Shown here: one piece after another, positions 9,465-20,919 of the stretch
Numbering within the stretch: the first letter of the stretch is position 1
Layout of the letters: each line of letters begins with the position of its first letter
NCBI GenBank assembly: GCA_023935145.1
Contig: CM043698.1
Coordinates: 40,883,501 to 40,947,500 of the forward strand
Direction: 5' to 3'
Length of the DNA stretch: 64,000 nucleotides
Origin: Bretschneidera sinensis
Taxonomy: Eukaryota > Streptophyta > Magnoliopsida > Brassicales > Akaniaceae
Notes under the pieces: model-generated
Seen by the model: only the letters and a program-made list of their open reading frames with translations
What the model was told of the DNA's origin: nothing
Databases searched by the model: none
Position numbers and translations under genes: made by a program

Positions 9465-11803
9465 CTAACACTTGTTTAAACAAAAAATTGCATGTAAACA
9501 TAACTCAGAAATGATGTGGAAGAACTTGATTGCTTGCACCAAACCTAAAACCCCTAGATTTGTCACCACCTCTACTAACTCCCCTCCACCTCCTCCAGAG
9601 CTTAAAGTTTCAGATTGGGAAGCAATCTGTCTGGAACTTGATCCCATCACACTACCTATATTAAAGTGATTGGTTCGTGAAGGTTGTGAGGATGATGATG
9701 ATGATGATAATGGTGGAGCACTAACATTTGCATTGGTATTTCTAATTGGCATCTGAAAAACAAAACAATTTCATTTCATAAAATTGGATACAACCACAAC
9801 CACAATCACATAAACATAAAAATTATGAACACATTGCTATACTTTATGTCTTTGTACCATAGTAGCACCTCTATCCACTGTTAGGGCAGGTTGTGTTGCA
9901 CTTGCAACCTGAAAATAAACACCATGAAAATTAATACTCATTTCCAAATGATGTAACTACAAACCACTAAGAAAATTACTAACCCTTTCAATATTATTTT
10001 TGTTTGTGTGGGAAGTTAGAGGTGGTTGTGATGATGAGGCAGTTGCATTTTCAGTTGGTTGTTGTCCTTTGCTAGGTTGCTGCTTTCTATTCTGAGTCTT
10101 ACATATATATCAAAAGAAAAGTAAGTGCACCACGCACATCCAATAACATCATTAAACACTTATATTTACCAAATAATATATCTGTTGGCCAGAAATATTT
10201 CCATTTTGTTGTTTATGCTTTTTAATTCTTACCCTTCTCTGCCATGGTATCTCTCCAACTTTTTGTGCATTACAACCCCTTACATTGTGACCAACCATGT
10301 TACAATTACCACACGTAATGAATCTATTAGCCCTAGTAACCTTATATGGATCTGTAGGATCATCTGCAACCATTTTACTGACTCTCTTTGGTCTTCTATA
10401 AGGTTTTTGAATAATAAGAGCATCAATGTTTTGAAGGTTGATCTCAACCCATTCATGCCTTCCAAGCATTAGGTTGATAGAAGGTTCATATGTCCTCATA
10501 TATGTCTCTTTCCAATAGTATTGATATTTTTTAACTTCTGTCTATTAAATTAAATGGTAGACACAACATGTTTGCAGGGAATCCTAGATAAATCCCACAA
10601 TCTCTGCATGTACAAGTTCTTCTAACAAGGTCCACTACATGTATTTTATGGTTGCATTCAACTTCATGCTTTGTATTAGTAAAGGAAGATGGATAACAAT
10701 TTTTTCTCCATTCATTAATCTTTTCCAACTTTACTTGGATCTTTGGACATATTGGACCATTATATTTCACCATCCCTTGTCTCTTCACATAAAATCTCTT
10801 CATCAACCTCTTATCCACTCTAGCTCTACCCACAGATGTTATTCACCAAACTTTGCATTCTCCCATTTTTTTCACACTACCCACAGATGTTGTCTTCTAA
10901 AGAGCATCTTTTAGTTCTTTCCTTTTAAACCCTGCTACAAATGTTTTAGGTTGAGTCTATGTTCTGCTTGTGGCATCAATGTGGCAAAAAGTTTTAACCA
11001 AACCCTTGGAAAAAAATAAGAAACAAATTAAACCATAAAGTATAAACATTACAAATCCATGAACTTCTAAAATAAACTAAGTGAAATTAAATTACAATGT
11101 ACCTTATGTTGATATGAAATGAATGCCTATCCCTTATCTCTGACATTGCTAAGACCTATTGACATTATAATCATCTGACCCTTCCAAGCTATGCAAGTCG
11201 TCATCAATGTGCTCTCTAAACTCCTTAAAATCTTCATTTTTTAAGTCTAACCATTGTCATTTAGAATTAAGAAGATATCATCATCATCACTTCCTTCCTT
11301 ACCATCAGCAAGCCACTCAGGATCATTACCTTCATGGTCTTCATCACCTATACTATCAAAATTCTCACCAAGCTTCACACATCCCTTATCTACAACATCC
11401 ATGATTCCTTCATCAAACATCTCACAAATACTTTGATTAGCCATATTAATCTCACTTCGATCCTCCACTTGTGGTTCACTATTAAAACTTGTTGCTTTTA
11501 CAGAACAATATAGTTTTATAGAGATATAACTAACATGCTCTTTAACCATTTCATTTACCCTATTACCATCCACAAGTTCTACCAAGCCATCATCAAAAGT
11601 ATGGTCAGGTATACAATAATATATGTGAAAATGTGAAATGTATTTTCCCAACATTTTAAAGGTGTTATGGAGAGTAATATAGTCTAATATATAAGGGTCT
11701 GGATCATGTATTATCTCCACATCTCCCCCGTGATAACTAAGTTAGGAATCTTATAGAAACCACCCCCATAAAACAACACCAAAAAGTGATTTAATTTTTC
11801 CAT
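9465..11803 (-). pseudogene. MULE transposase gene remnant (no catalytic core seen)
   Basis: A start ATG at 11803 opens a MULE-type N-terminus (FLVLFYGGGFYKIPNLVITG). A missing base in a G run near 11727 shifts the frame into the 157-codon frame 11247-11720 (VEIIHDPDPYIL, then an acidic tail). Next comes 10531-10833 with a SWIM-like zinc finger (CNHKIHVVDLVRRTCTCRDC), with the later Cys-His part degraded. Frame 10152-10499 has a zinc knuckle CGNCNMVGHNVRGC, and 9465-9752 is a Ser/Gly-rich tail. Only about 400 bp separate the N-terminal part from the SWIM part, too little for the DDE transposase domain, so the catalytic centre has been deleted. MULE transposase cuts and pastes DNA in the nucleus; this copy is inactive. 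Confidence 0.75.
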
Positions 11804-13124
11804 TTCTTTATTCTTTCCAACCCCACCTGTAACTATCTGCCAAAAACATAAAGAAAAAGCAAAAATCATAACATAGACCACAAGAAATTTGGCATCACAA
11901 CATAATCTATTGCCTATGCAAGAGAAAAAAAATAAAACATTAATTTAAATCAGTCCCAAGCATGGCATACAATAAGTAAATAAAAATATTTGACTAAATA
12001 ATAGTATAAACAGTCATTACAAATTAATATAACTAGAACTTGTTTACCTGAGTGTCATATCTTATCAATAAAATATTGATCAATATGAAAATGGAAATAT
12101 CCTTTAGTTGCAAAGTCCTTATTCAACCTCTAAAAATTTTCCTAATATATGAACCTCTGAAATTTTTGGGGATATTCCACTGTCAAATACTTTTCTCCAT
12201 GGGGCCATCATCACACTAGCACAAATGGATTATCATAGAAGGTGCTAAACGAAGTAAAAAAAAACCAATTTGGAAATGTAATTCTTAGCAAATCTTTCAC
12301 TAATGCAAACATTATTCATCAAAGTTTGCTTCAATTTTGTAATCATGATCTTTAGAAAAATGGTCTATTCTTTAAAGAACAATGAATCACTAAAAGATTG
12401 ATTTGCCTTAAATTAAAGGTTCAATTCACATGGTTAAGCACATATATTATTAAAAATAGAAATAACTAAAAATTTACTTGTAATTATATAAGCATTATTA
12501 TTACCAAGGTACATTGAAATACTACACTAATTGATTTGCATTCCATTGAAAGCTGCTTAAAAAAGTAAGAACTCAATCAAGTAATGAGCTAGCAATAAAG
12601 CTAACCCACTAATTGTATAAGTGTACAAATTGTCTGTATATAACATTACCATCATAGAAGGTGTTGAACAAAGCCAAAAATAATTTGTAGCAGATTTTAC
12701 CAGTTGTATATCTTCCAACATTAAAAGCCAATATTCCCTAAATTGTAACAAATCTATCCTAACTGATAAATTCAATTCAAGCATTTGTTATGAATTGTAA
12801 AACCTTAATAAACCCATTCAACAAATTTAGAAACTGTTTCTATGTAACTAAATCAAACATAACTCATTAAATGGTACCTTTAAAACCAAACAAACATGAA
12901 ATAGTTCATAAAAGAAGATTCACCTTGGTTTTCTATGTGATACTATGAAACCTTTGATTCAACCTTCGATTTGTTGTTGTGTACTAACCCACCAACTATT
13001 CTTGAACTTCTTGGTCAATATCATTCTCTATTATAGATTTTAAGTAACTGGTGAGGAAAATTTGAAAGTGTTTATACAAACCTAGGACAAGTGAACAAAT
13101 GGGAAAATAGCAACTGGTTTAAAA

Positions 13125-13279
13125 TATATTTGGAGTTATTTTGGTAATTTTTGAGTTAACAGACATCAACGCTGTACTAACTGTGCCAACCACAAGTTTT
13201 AGTATGAAACAAAACAAACAAACCTTTGGGTTTGTTATGAAACTGGGTCAAACCACGGGGTTTTCTAAGGAATTTAGCC
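13125..13279 (-). repeat. MULE right terminal inverted repeat
   Basis: This is the inverted partner of 8919-9085 and ends in GGAATTTAGCC. Small indels separate the two arms, so the element is not recent. Confidence 0.85.
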
Positions 13280-13608
13280 TTAATAAATCAATACTTAGAT
13301 AAATTTAAATTTATATTGATAATTATATAAAAAAAAAACAAGATATTCTTATGTCAATAATTAATCAGTCTTTAGTTCCATTTAAATTTAGACTTTTTCT
13401 TTTATAGTTTACTAATAGAAGTTTAATTTTTATATTTTTTAAGATAATGATTAGTTTTGATACTTAAGAATTTTGCTAAGATAAAATATTATTTGAAATT
13501 GAAATTTTCAAAATTAATTTAAGAGATTGTGTCCATGTCAACGTATATGTCATTGCTTATGTGGTGCATTGGAACTGTTATATATATATATATATATATA
13601 TATCATCA
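13280..13608. other. Gene-free AT-rich spacer with (TA)n
   Basis: No gene is seen. A pure TA run lies at about 13578-13603. Confidence 0.7.
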
Positions 13609-13639
13609 CCAAAACTTTATTGGAGTGATTGAGACTCAC

Positions 13640-15370
13640 CATCCTCATTGATGTGGGTAAATTATACAAACATGTAGGAAGCTGACACGTGACTTCCTAG
13701 AGGAGTACTAAAGTAACTTCACCACCAAGAAGAAAATACTACTTGTTTTACAAGGAAACTTATCTCCCACATTCCATCTAAGGGCAAAGGGATAATTTCA
13801 CATCGTATGGACCCACCACTATTCTCATTATGGTAAGATTCCATACCTTATATAAATTGCACATTATTCTAAGTGAACATAACTATACTTTTTCTCAAAT
13901 ATTCTTCTCTCTTCTCTTCACCTCTTCTCTTGATTACGTCACTCTTTAACTTAAGCATCAAAAGGCCCTCCCTAGAGCACAACACTCTAGGTAGCTTCCC
14001 TTTTCAAGTACTTTGGACTCAGAAAATCTAAAACTTAACCTCGATTGCCTTGGATTAGACCTCAGATGACAACTTGGATTGGCTCATTTAGACTTCACCT
14101 ATTTTCAGCATCAACAGATTGGTATCATCCGTGGGAACGACAAATTTTATATGAACGATGGCACCTAGAAAATTGTTAAACCCTCATCATCAAAAGAATA
14201 CACGTCTTCAACTAACCTTCAAGGTTGATAGGAAAGACCTCACTCTGCCTCCTCCACCAACTCTTACAGAAAAACATAGCCTATGTGTGCTTTAGGTACT
14301 TAGCTCAACCTTGAATTCATCGCTGAACCAGTCTAAGTCCAACCTTTAAATTATCACTGAGATAAAGACCCCCTTGGCTTGAAAGCATTGAACCTATCGA
14401 CCCAACAGCCTCGGTAAGACAGGCTGAGCATGAGGACCTCTGATGCTCATTTGTGCCTAAACCGAGTCAAGTTCATTGCCCTTAACCTTCAATTTGACAT
14501 AAAGAGGCTCCTTGGAAGTCAGAAGAGATCCGATCTTATGAACCACTTACTTGTTTTGAAGAAGTAACCTCAAACAAAAGTTTTTGACTAACTTGATATG
14601 GCTTGAGGTCGTGCGCATCCTACTAAGAGAGTCAAGCAGAGTAACTGAAGCCCTCAATGTTCCGGGCATGAAAATGAATCCATTTTTAACTCTCGTCCAG
14701 AAAAGAGATACACAAATCTTGAGAAGTCTGAAGTTAACAAATAGTTGCAAAAAATGAACATTCGAATTGGACTTTCGGAAAGAACTAGATGTTTAGGATG
14801 AGTTCAAACCTTATGGAAATCTTTTTACGCCCGAAATTATGGCAGAATCATCCAACAACTCTAAACTCCAAAAAAATGGAGATATATTTCTACAAGACTT
14901 GTCAAATTGATCATCTAGAAACCTACACCTTCCTAATATTGTTCTACGGCTACTTATATGCTCTAATGTGTTAAGCTTTCCCCACAATCCTGTGTCAAAT
15001 AGCGAGGACCTAGTTCTCCCATTTTTCTGTGTGGTTAATCAAATCATTCACTGACCTCAATGTTTAGTTTACTACTCACTTCTTCAATAGTTGAGAACCG
15101 AAGAAGACCCTTGAAAGATTCCTCACCATAACTCTTAAATCAATCTCCTTCTCAGTGAATAATAACTAAGCAACCATTTAGATCTTGACTAGTTCGAATC
15201 ATAAGAGATGAAATAAGGATGTAAAGTTTGCTTTAGGCATGGGTGACATTGATTTAGCTCTGCGAGTGGACTAGTATGTTGAGCTCACTGATGAAAGCAT
15301 TGCTAAGTAGATGGGAAATTTCGCTAAGTGAGAGAGGTCTAATCGTTTGAGCCTCCACACCATGAAAAGA
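13640..15370 (+). mobile_element. Second Tat-like Ty3/Gypsy fragment: LTR plus decayed gag
   Basis: An LTR remnant (left edge uncertain, between about 13576 and 13640) with a TATA-like CCTTATATAAATTG near 13846 ends at 14116 in TTTTCAGCATCAACA. GATTGGTATCATCCGTGGGA follows, equivalent to the primer-site region of the related copies. Downstream is a broken gag: KKMEIYFYKTCQIDHLETY at about 14870-14925, and further on IKSFTDL and FFNS*EPKKTLERFLTITL, parallel to the gag at 3.5-3.9 kb. The element stops at about 15370, where Copia sequence begins. It is more diverged from the other two copies than they are from each other. Confidence 0.65.
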
Positions 15371-15464
15371 TCCTCAGGACACCTTATATCACATTTTTCC
15401 TAAGATCACTAATGTTAGGGAATTTTTTACTATAGTGGGACAAAGGTACCAAGTATCCAATATA

Positions 15465-16070
15465 TCTGAGGTTGGAAACCTGATGAGTGAGTTAACGGGT
15501 ATGAGGTATGAAAATGTTGGGGGTGAGAGATTTTATCATGAGGATGGTCCATGTTCAATCTCAACTGGAACCTCATAACATTACCCTTCCTGATCAGTTT
15601 ATAATCCATCATGCCCTTAATACCCTTCCTGTTGACTTTAGTCAAATCAAAACTACCTACAATACCTTGAATGAAACCTGGAGTATGAATGATTTGATCT
15701 CTAAGTGGGTCTCAAAGGAAGAAAATTTAAGAAAGAAAAATCTCATAGTGTTTTGCTTATGTCTCATACCAAACCTAGTAGTAGTATAACCTTTGCCAAA
15801 CCTAAAAAGTTCAAACCCAATGCTCATGATGCTCCTAGTGGTTCAAAGAGGGATTGGGATAAAAAGAAGAATGGAAATGGTAAGAATTATGGAGTGGGAA
15901 GTCCCAAGGCTGCTCTCAAGAAAGATAATAAAGATGTCATGCGTTTCCATTGCAGAGAAAGGCCATATTAGCTCTAAGTGTCATATTTTTAAAGCTTGGA
16001 TAGAAAAGAAAGACAAACAGAAAGGTAATTCCTTAGGTTTCATTTGTTATGAATATGCTTTGTTAAGTAC
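15465..16070 (+). pseudogene. Copia gag fragment with zinc knuckle
   Basis: The frames 15508-15789, 15705-15971 and 15793-16070 read as a Copia gag of the UBN2 type: DFIMRMVHVQSQLEPHNITL, FIIHHALNTLPVDFSQIKTTY and SMNDLISKWVSKEENL, then a lysine-rich linker and a CCHC knuckle ending KGHISSKCHIFKAWIEKK near 15955-16000. Frameshifts separate the three frames. Gag would coat element RNA. The sequence is cut at 16070 by the inserted element and resumes at 22249 in the protease. Confidence 0.8.
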
Positions 16071-17378
16071 TATTGTGTGTTTATCTACCTAAATAAATAA
16101 GTAAATAACCGTACTTGTTTTACTTGCAAGTGCACAAGGTCAACAGTAGCATAGTGTGCGAATGCAAGATCATCTCCACAGGAATTGGTAAAGTTCGGTT
16201 TTAAAATTAGTTTCGTAATAATGAAGTAAAAACAAGAGAAATAACTATTGAGTTTGAAATAATAAAGATATTGGTGTAGAGACTTGATATCCACCACTAA
16301 TTATGATACCACAACAAAACAGTATGCCAATGCTTTACTCATGTCATGAATACCTAATGTTTATCAACCTAAGGGCATGGTATCTACTCCTTAAGCTATT
16401 GATCTCCCTAAGCAACGAGTTTAGAAATGGTATCTACTCTAACTCTTTTCTGTCTTAAGGGATTCAGCATGGTATCTACTGAATTGTTCCTTAAGAGAGC
16501 ATAGGTACAATGGAAATTGACAACCACATGAGACCTAGGGCATGGTATCTACTCCCGGTTTCCCATGTTTATTAACCCAAGAATCCAGTGTGGATATCTT
16601 TTGTTACTAATGTCAGACCCAGGACTCGGTCATCCAAATTGGTCTAACTAACAAGTCCATACCACATGCACATATTGATCAGACATATACATATGAGGAA
16701 TTTTAAATAAACACAGGCATTAATCAAGTTAAGCAGCACAACATAAATATCCCAAAGGCGACAATACTGAATTATTAAGTAAACATAATTAGGACTTCAA
16801 CCAAGTCCTTACCAAAAAGCTAATTACACATAATAAGATAAAAAGGAAAGAAGAAACTCGAAAACATTATGGAGAAGAGTCGTCAATTCGTCTCTATAAT
16901 CTCTTCCTTCGGGCTCGTCTAGCCTTCGGCTTCCCGACCTAAAACTAAACTAAAATTAAAAAAAGATTGAAAGATAAAAGAATGGATTAGATTCTCCCTA
17001 ATTTTTGTTTTTACAAGTGTATTTATAGGGGTTGAATAATCCTAGAAAGCTCAGGAAACCCTAAATTTCCTAAAACATAAAAACTCCTTTATTTCCAAAA
17101 CTGGTTCTGCCGATTTACTGTTCACACCCGTATATGTGCGCTCGATCGCATTCGTGGTGTGCTCGATCGCCAGTCTGCGCTCGATCGCACTCTAGCCAGC
17201 AGCTGCTCCAGGCTTTCCAGATTTCTTCCTTTAAGTGCCAAAGATGCTTCTTTTTCTCCAAGACCCTATAAAAACGTGTAAAACACAAAAGTGAAGTAAA
17301 ATAGACTAAAACATGTAGGCAAAGAGCTTAACAAATGTAAATTAAGGGGCTTAAATATGAATATTTAAACACCTATCA
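16071..17378 (-). repeat. Left LTR (3' LTR in element sense) of the gag-only element
   Basis: It starts TATTGTGTGTTTATC, where the partner LTR has TGTTGTGCGTTTATC, so the terminal TG has mutated to TA. It ends CACCTATCA and is about 1308 bp long. It contains four GGTATCTAC motifs (16370-16560) and three CGATCG-containing GCGCTCGATCGCA-type motifs (17140-17195). Confidence 0.9.
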
Positions 17379-17392
17379 CACCCCCAAACTTA
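17379..17392 (-). promoter_or_regulatory. Polypurine tract of the gag-only element
   Basis: The minus strand reads AAGTTTGGGGGTG next to the 3' LTR, the expected place for the plus-strand primer. The same AAGTTTGGGGGT string recurs inside the element at about 18402-18413 and 18503-18514. Confidence 0.6.
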
Positions 17393-18689
17393 TATATTGC
17401 TAGTCCCTTAGCAATACAAAACTAAAAACTAAATGAAAAATAAAGGTATATAGATAAATCCACTGTTCATGGTGTCCACAAAAGTTAAGGTATCGCACAA
17501 AACCATGACGTGCATTCATGAGCAAGCTTAAAAATACAAACACATCTTCATAATGAATCTAAGTTTTAAACGTTGATTACTTACATGAGGTAGGTTAAGG
17601 TATCACAAGTCTGATTTTTAGTGTGTGGTGAATTAGTACATAAAGATGAAGCTTCCAAATATCTCTAATGTATAGTGTTTCAGTGTCTTAACATTCATCG
17701 AATTTCCTATCAGAATGAACACAAGTGGCATAGTTTTCTTTCTTTTCTTTTTCTTTTATTATGAGCTTCTTCTTTTTTTGCCAAGTTGAGTTTCATTAAG
17801 CTTATAGTTGACCCATGTAGCGAGTGTTTAGCTAATGACTCCCAAACCAGATGGTTTTAGGGCATTAGGTGTAGAGACACCCCTAAGGACTTACTAACTC
17901 GAGTCAAAAAGGCTATGAAACTAACTGGCCTTAATGCTTCCAAGCAAAATTCCCACCTTTTGACGTGACACTCACTGCTTACTGAGGCAAGAGGGCCAGT
18001 TACTCAGTGGAAAGTTTGGTTGTTGATCGTTAGGAGCATTTTTCTTTTTGAGCAATAACAAATTTTTTTTTAATGCCAAGTGTGAATCTAACAAGTCATC
18101 TGGTTCACAGTTAAGCCAAAGAAACATACATAAAAATTACATATCATACCCCACACAATTATGTGCTAATGTGCTCATGTTAGTTTAGGTCAAACTTGTG
18201 AATCCTTAAATGCCTAAAAGTAAGTGATTAAGGTTTAAAGCTTAATTATTAGCCCATGTGTTCAAGGTTTTAAGTTCACTTATGAAGTTAAATCATAGTA
18301 TTCGTTTAGATCAACCAAAAATTTTTAGAACAAAATGAACATCTATTTATCTTTTAAACAAAAAAATTTGGGATATAATGTGTGTGTGAATGTGTCCCCA
18401 TACCCCCAAACTTAAATTGCACATTGTCCCCAATGTGCGAAAAGCATTGAAGGATCTGACTTGGGAAATGGAGAACTCGTTGGGTTAGCATGGCTCATAG
18501 CACACCCCCAAACTTGAACGGATGTACACAATTCCTAAAAAGAAAATGAAAAACTAACGTAATACGGGAAAACAAAAAGTATGAAAAATAAATAAATAAC
18601 AATAAATATAAAAAAAACAATAAAAGGATAAGCTGTGGGGTACCTTCCATGAGCGCTAAGTTTAACGTTTTCAGCCGGACCAAGCCTTA

Positions 18690-20465
18690 GTTTTTTTCAA
18701 AACTAAGATTGGCAGCAACTAGCAGAGGTGGTGTCTTATTTTCTCCCATATAAGCATAAGTTAAGTGCTTTGGCAATTACTTCAACTCCAAATTCGATGC
18801 CTGGACAATAAAAGAGAAAATAGTGTTAGTAGGTCCAAGAATTTCAAATGGATCGGTGTACTTACTTGGAGGCTTTGGAAAGGCCTCAAGGAGATGCATA
18901 GTGTCAATGATGTCATCAGTAACATCCTTGTATTTGGGCTCAATATCCGATCTTGGGACACTATAGGTCAGAGCGATTTCTACTGGATCAATGTGATGGA
19001 CCTGAAAAGCTTCCTCAACAACACTTTGCGTCATGCATACATTAAAACATTTTATATTATCTGGGGGTAATTTTAATGCATTATATCTTTTGATTTCAAC
19101 CTTCTCACCATTTACCTTCTCCATATCACTTACCTTGGATATGGATGCTTGTGCAGGCTCATCAGCTCCGATGATCTTACCATTTGTTAGAGTTGTCATG
19201 GCATTTAGTTGTTGATGTCCTCTTGGAGTAGGTAGTGGTTGGACTAAAAGTTCACCCAACTTTCTTTCACTTAGCTCCTTAGCCAATTTCCCCATTTGTT
19301 CCTCGAGTCTTTGAATGGCTTACTCATGTTTTGTAGTGGTTTGTCTTTGCTCAGTCATGAACTGTTCTTGTGAAGTCATCAATTGCCTCATAAGACTCTC
19401 GTGGTCACTATTTTCTGATTTTGGCACTGGTTGGGCTACTGGTTGGAAGTGTCGTTGCTGTCCTTGAAGATTCAAAGCATTTTGAGTGTTGCTCCATGAG
19501 AGGTTGGGGTAGTTCTGCCATCCAGGATTGTAGGTATTTGCATATGCGTTGTTCGGTCCCTCATAATTTGCTTGCTCTTGATCTGTAGTTGAATACAGAG
19601 GACAAGAATAAGTATTATGATCAAAATGAGAGCATATAGCACATACCCGGCGTTGTGTAGCCTGTGGACTAGGTGAGTTGTTCTGATCAGCCATGGCTTT
19701 TATGAGCATGTCTAGCTTTCTTTCCATTGCAACTATCTGATTCGAAGATCCATCATTGAAGCTCACCTCACACATACCCTTGCTTTTAATTCCTTGTCTA
19801 CCTTTCGAGGAGAATTGTTGGGTGTGCTCACTTAATGTCTCAAACAGCTCCATGGCTTCTTTACTAGTCTTCTCCATCAGCACACCTCCACAACCGGAAT
19901 CCATTATACCTTGATTTATGCCACTCAAACCTTCATAGAAAGCTAGGACCAACTCATCTTGAGGTAAGTTGTGATGTGGACATTTGAGTAGAAACTCATT
20001 AAAGTGTCCCCATGCCTCGAAGAAAAGGTCTCCATCCCTCTGTTGGAAGGATTGAATCTCCTTCCTCATCCGCCATGTCTTTTGGACTGGAAAAAATTTC
20101 CTTAGAAATCTACTAGATAGCTCTTCCTAAGTATGGATGGAATCTGCAGGCAATGAATGATACCACATTTTAGCATTATCTTTTAATGAAAAAGGGAAAA
20201 AAATTAACCTGATTCCCTCTTGATCTAGGCCCTGAATATGCTGGAACTTGCAGAGATCACAGAATTCTCGAAGGTGCAAGTGTGGATCCTCAGCAGGTGT
20301 AGCCCTAAAATGAGTCAAGGCATTGAGTATCTGTGGAGATATGTAATAATTTTCTTCCGTCTTAGGTTGATATGCAATGTATGAAGGATGGTTGAGGTTC
20401 TTTGGAATGAAGGATTGCTTCATAGGTCTCCATTCTGGTGGCAGTTGGTTGTAAAGCTGTTCCAT
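18690..20465 (-). pseudogene. Athila-like gag with in-frame stops and a protease-RT linker remnant
   Basis: From ATG at 20465 one frame runs to about 18777 with in-frame stops near 20127 and 19320. A third stop follows LELK at 18777, after which the frame still reads LPKHLTYAYMGENKTPPLL. The gag core is seen in RATPAEDPHLHLREFCDLC, FPFSLKDNAKMWYHSLPADS, FEAWGHFNEFLLKCPHHNL and ELVLAFYEGLSGINQGIMDS. A Cys/His stretch (CAICSHFDHNTYSCPLY) resembles a zinc knuckle. The LELK...LPKHLTYA block is the linker that precedes RT in Athila-like polyproteins, so protease and everything after the linker have been deleted. The few stops suggest fairly recent decay. Confidence 0.8.
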
Positions 20466-20895
20466 TGGTGCTTCACCCTTAAATTCTTCTTTTGTCTCTT
20501 CAAAGTTGTTTCTAGGCCTCTTTCAAATGATCTGCTCACTCTCTACATTAAGTGGAAGGATGGTTGGGTTCCTCACTCGAAGCCCTTGCATAAATCAGCA
20601 GGAATACCTTAGTGCAGCAGCTTCAGTACTGTTGCTCGGGTAGTTTCTGGACTATTTACGCTCGAGTGCTCCAAGCACTATGCTCGATCGCAGTGCCAGA
20701 ATTAGCACTGATGCACACCCGAAACAGAAAGCAAGAAAATAACAAAAACGAAGAATTAAGTTAGATAGTTGATGAAAATAAAATAAAATAAAACAAAATA
20801 GATTAAGAAAAATATTTAATGAAAAATAAGAAAATAAAATTGAACAAAATAAGAAAAATAAATGGGAAATAATTCTAAACAGAAATTTAGCACAA

Positions 20896-20913
20896 TCCTC
20901 GGCAATGGCGCCA
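20896..20913 (-). promoter_or_regulatory. Primer-binding site of the gag-only element
   Basis: The minus strand reads TGGCGCCATTGCCGAGGA, six bases inside the 5' LTR. It is of the TGGCGCCRTTGCCGGGGA type found in Athila-like elements, where a host tRNA primes minus-strand DNA synthesis. Confidence 0.75.
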
Positions 20914-20919
20914 AAAACT

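Larger units (their letters stand above)
8919..13279 (-). mobile_element. Mutator-like element (MULE) with long terminal inverted repeats
   Basis: The left end GGCTAAATTCCATAGAAAAC and the right end (reverse complement GGCTAAATTCCTTAGAAAAC) form inverted repeats of about 150-165 bp with scattered differences. They share CATAACAAACCC and TTTGTTTCATACTAAA. Flanks are TTAATTAAT (8910-8918) and TTAATAAAT (13280-13288), 8 of 9 identical, the target-duplication length of Mutator-like elements. Inside, the minus strand carries N- and C-terminal pieces of a MULE transposase gene. At 4361 bp with the central catalytic region missing, it is a defective copy. Confidence 0.85.

Noticed and set aside
16085..16297. 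70-codon frame with a near-identical copy at 20934-21146
   Set aside because: The repetition is explained by the two LTRs; the peptide has no domain and ends in LTR sequence.
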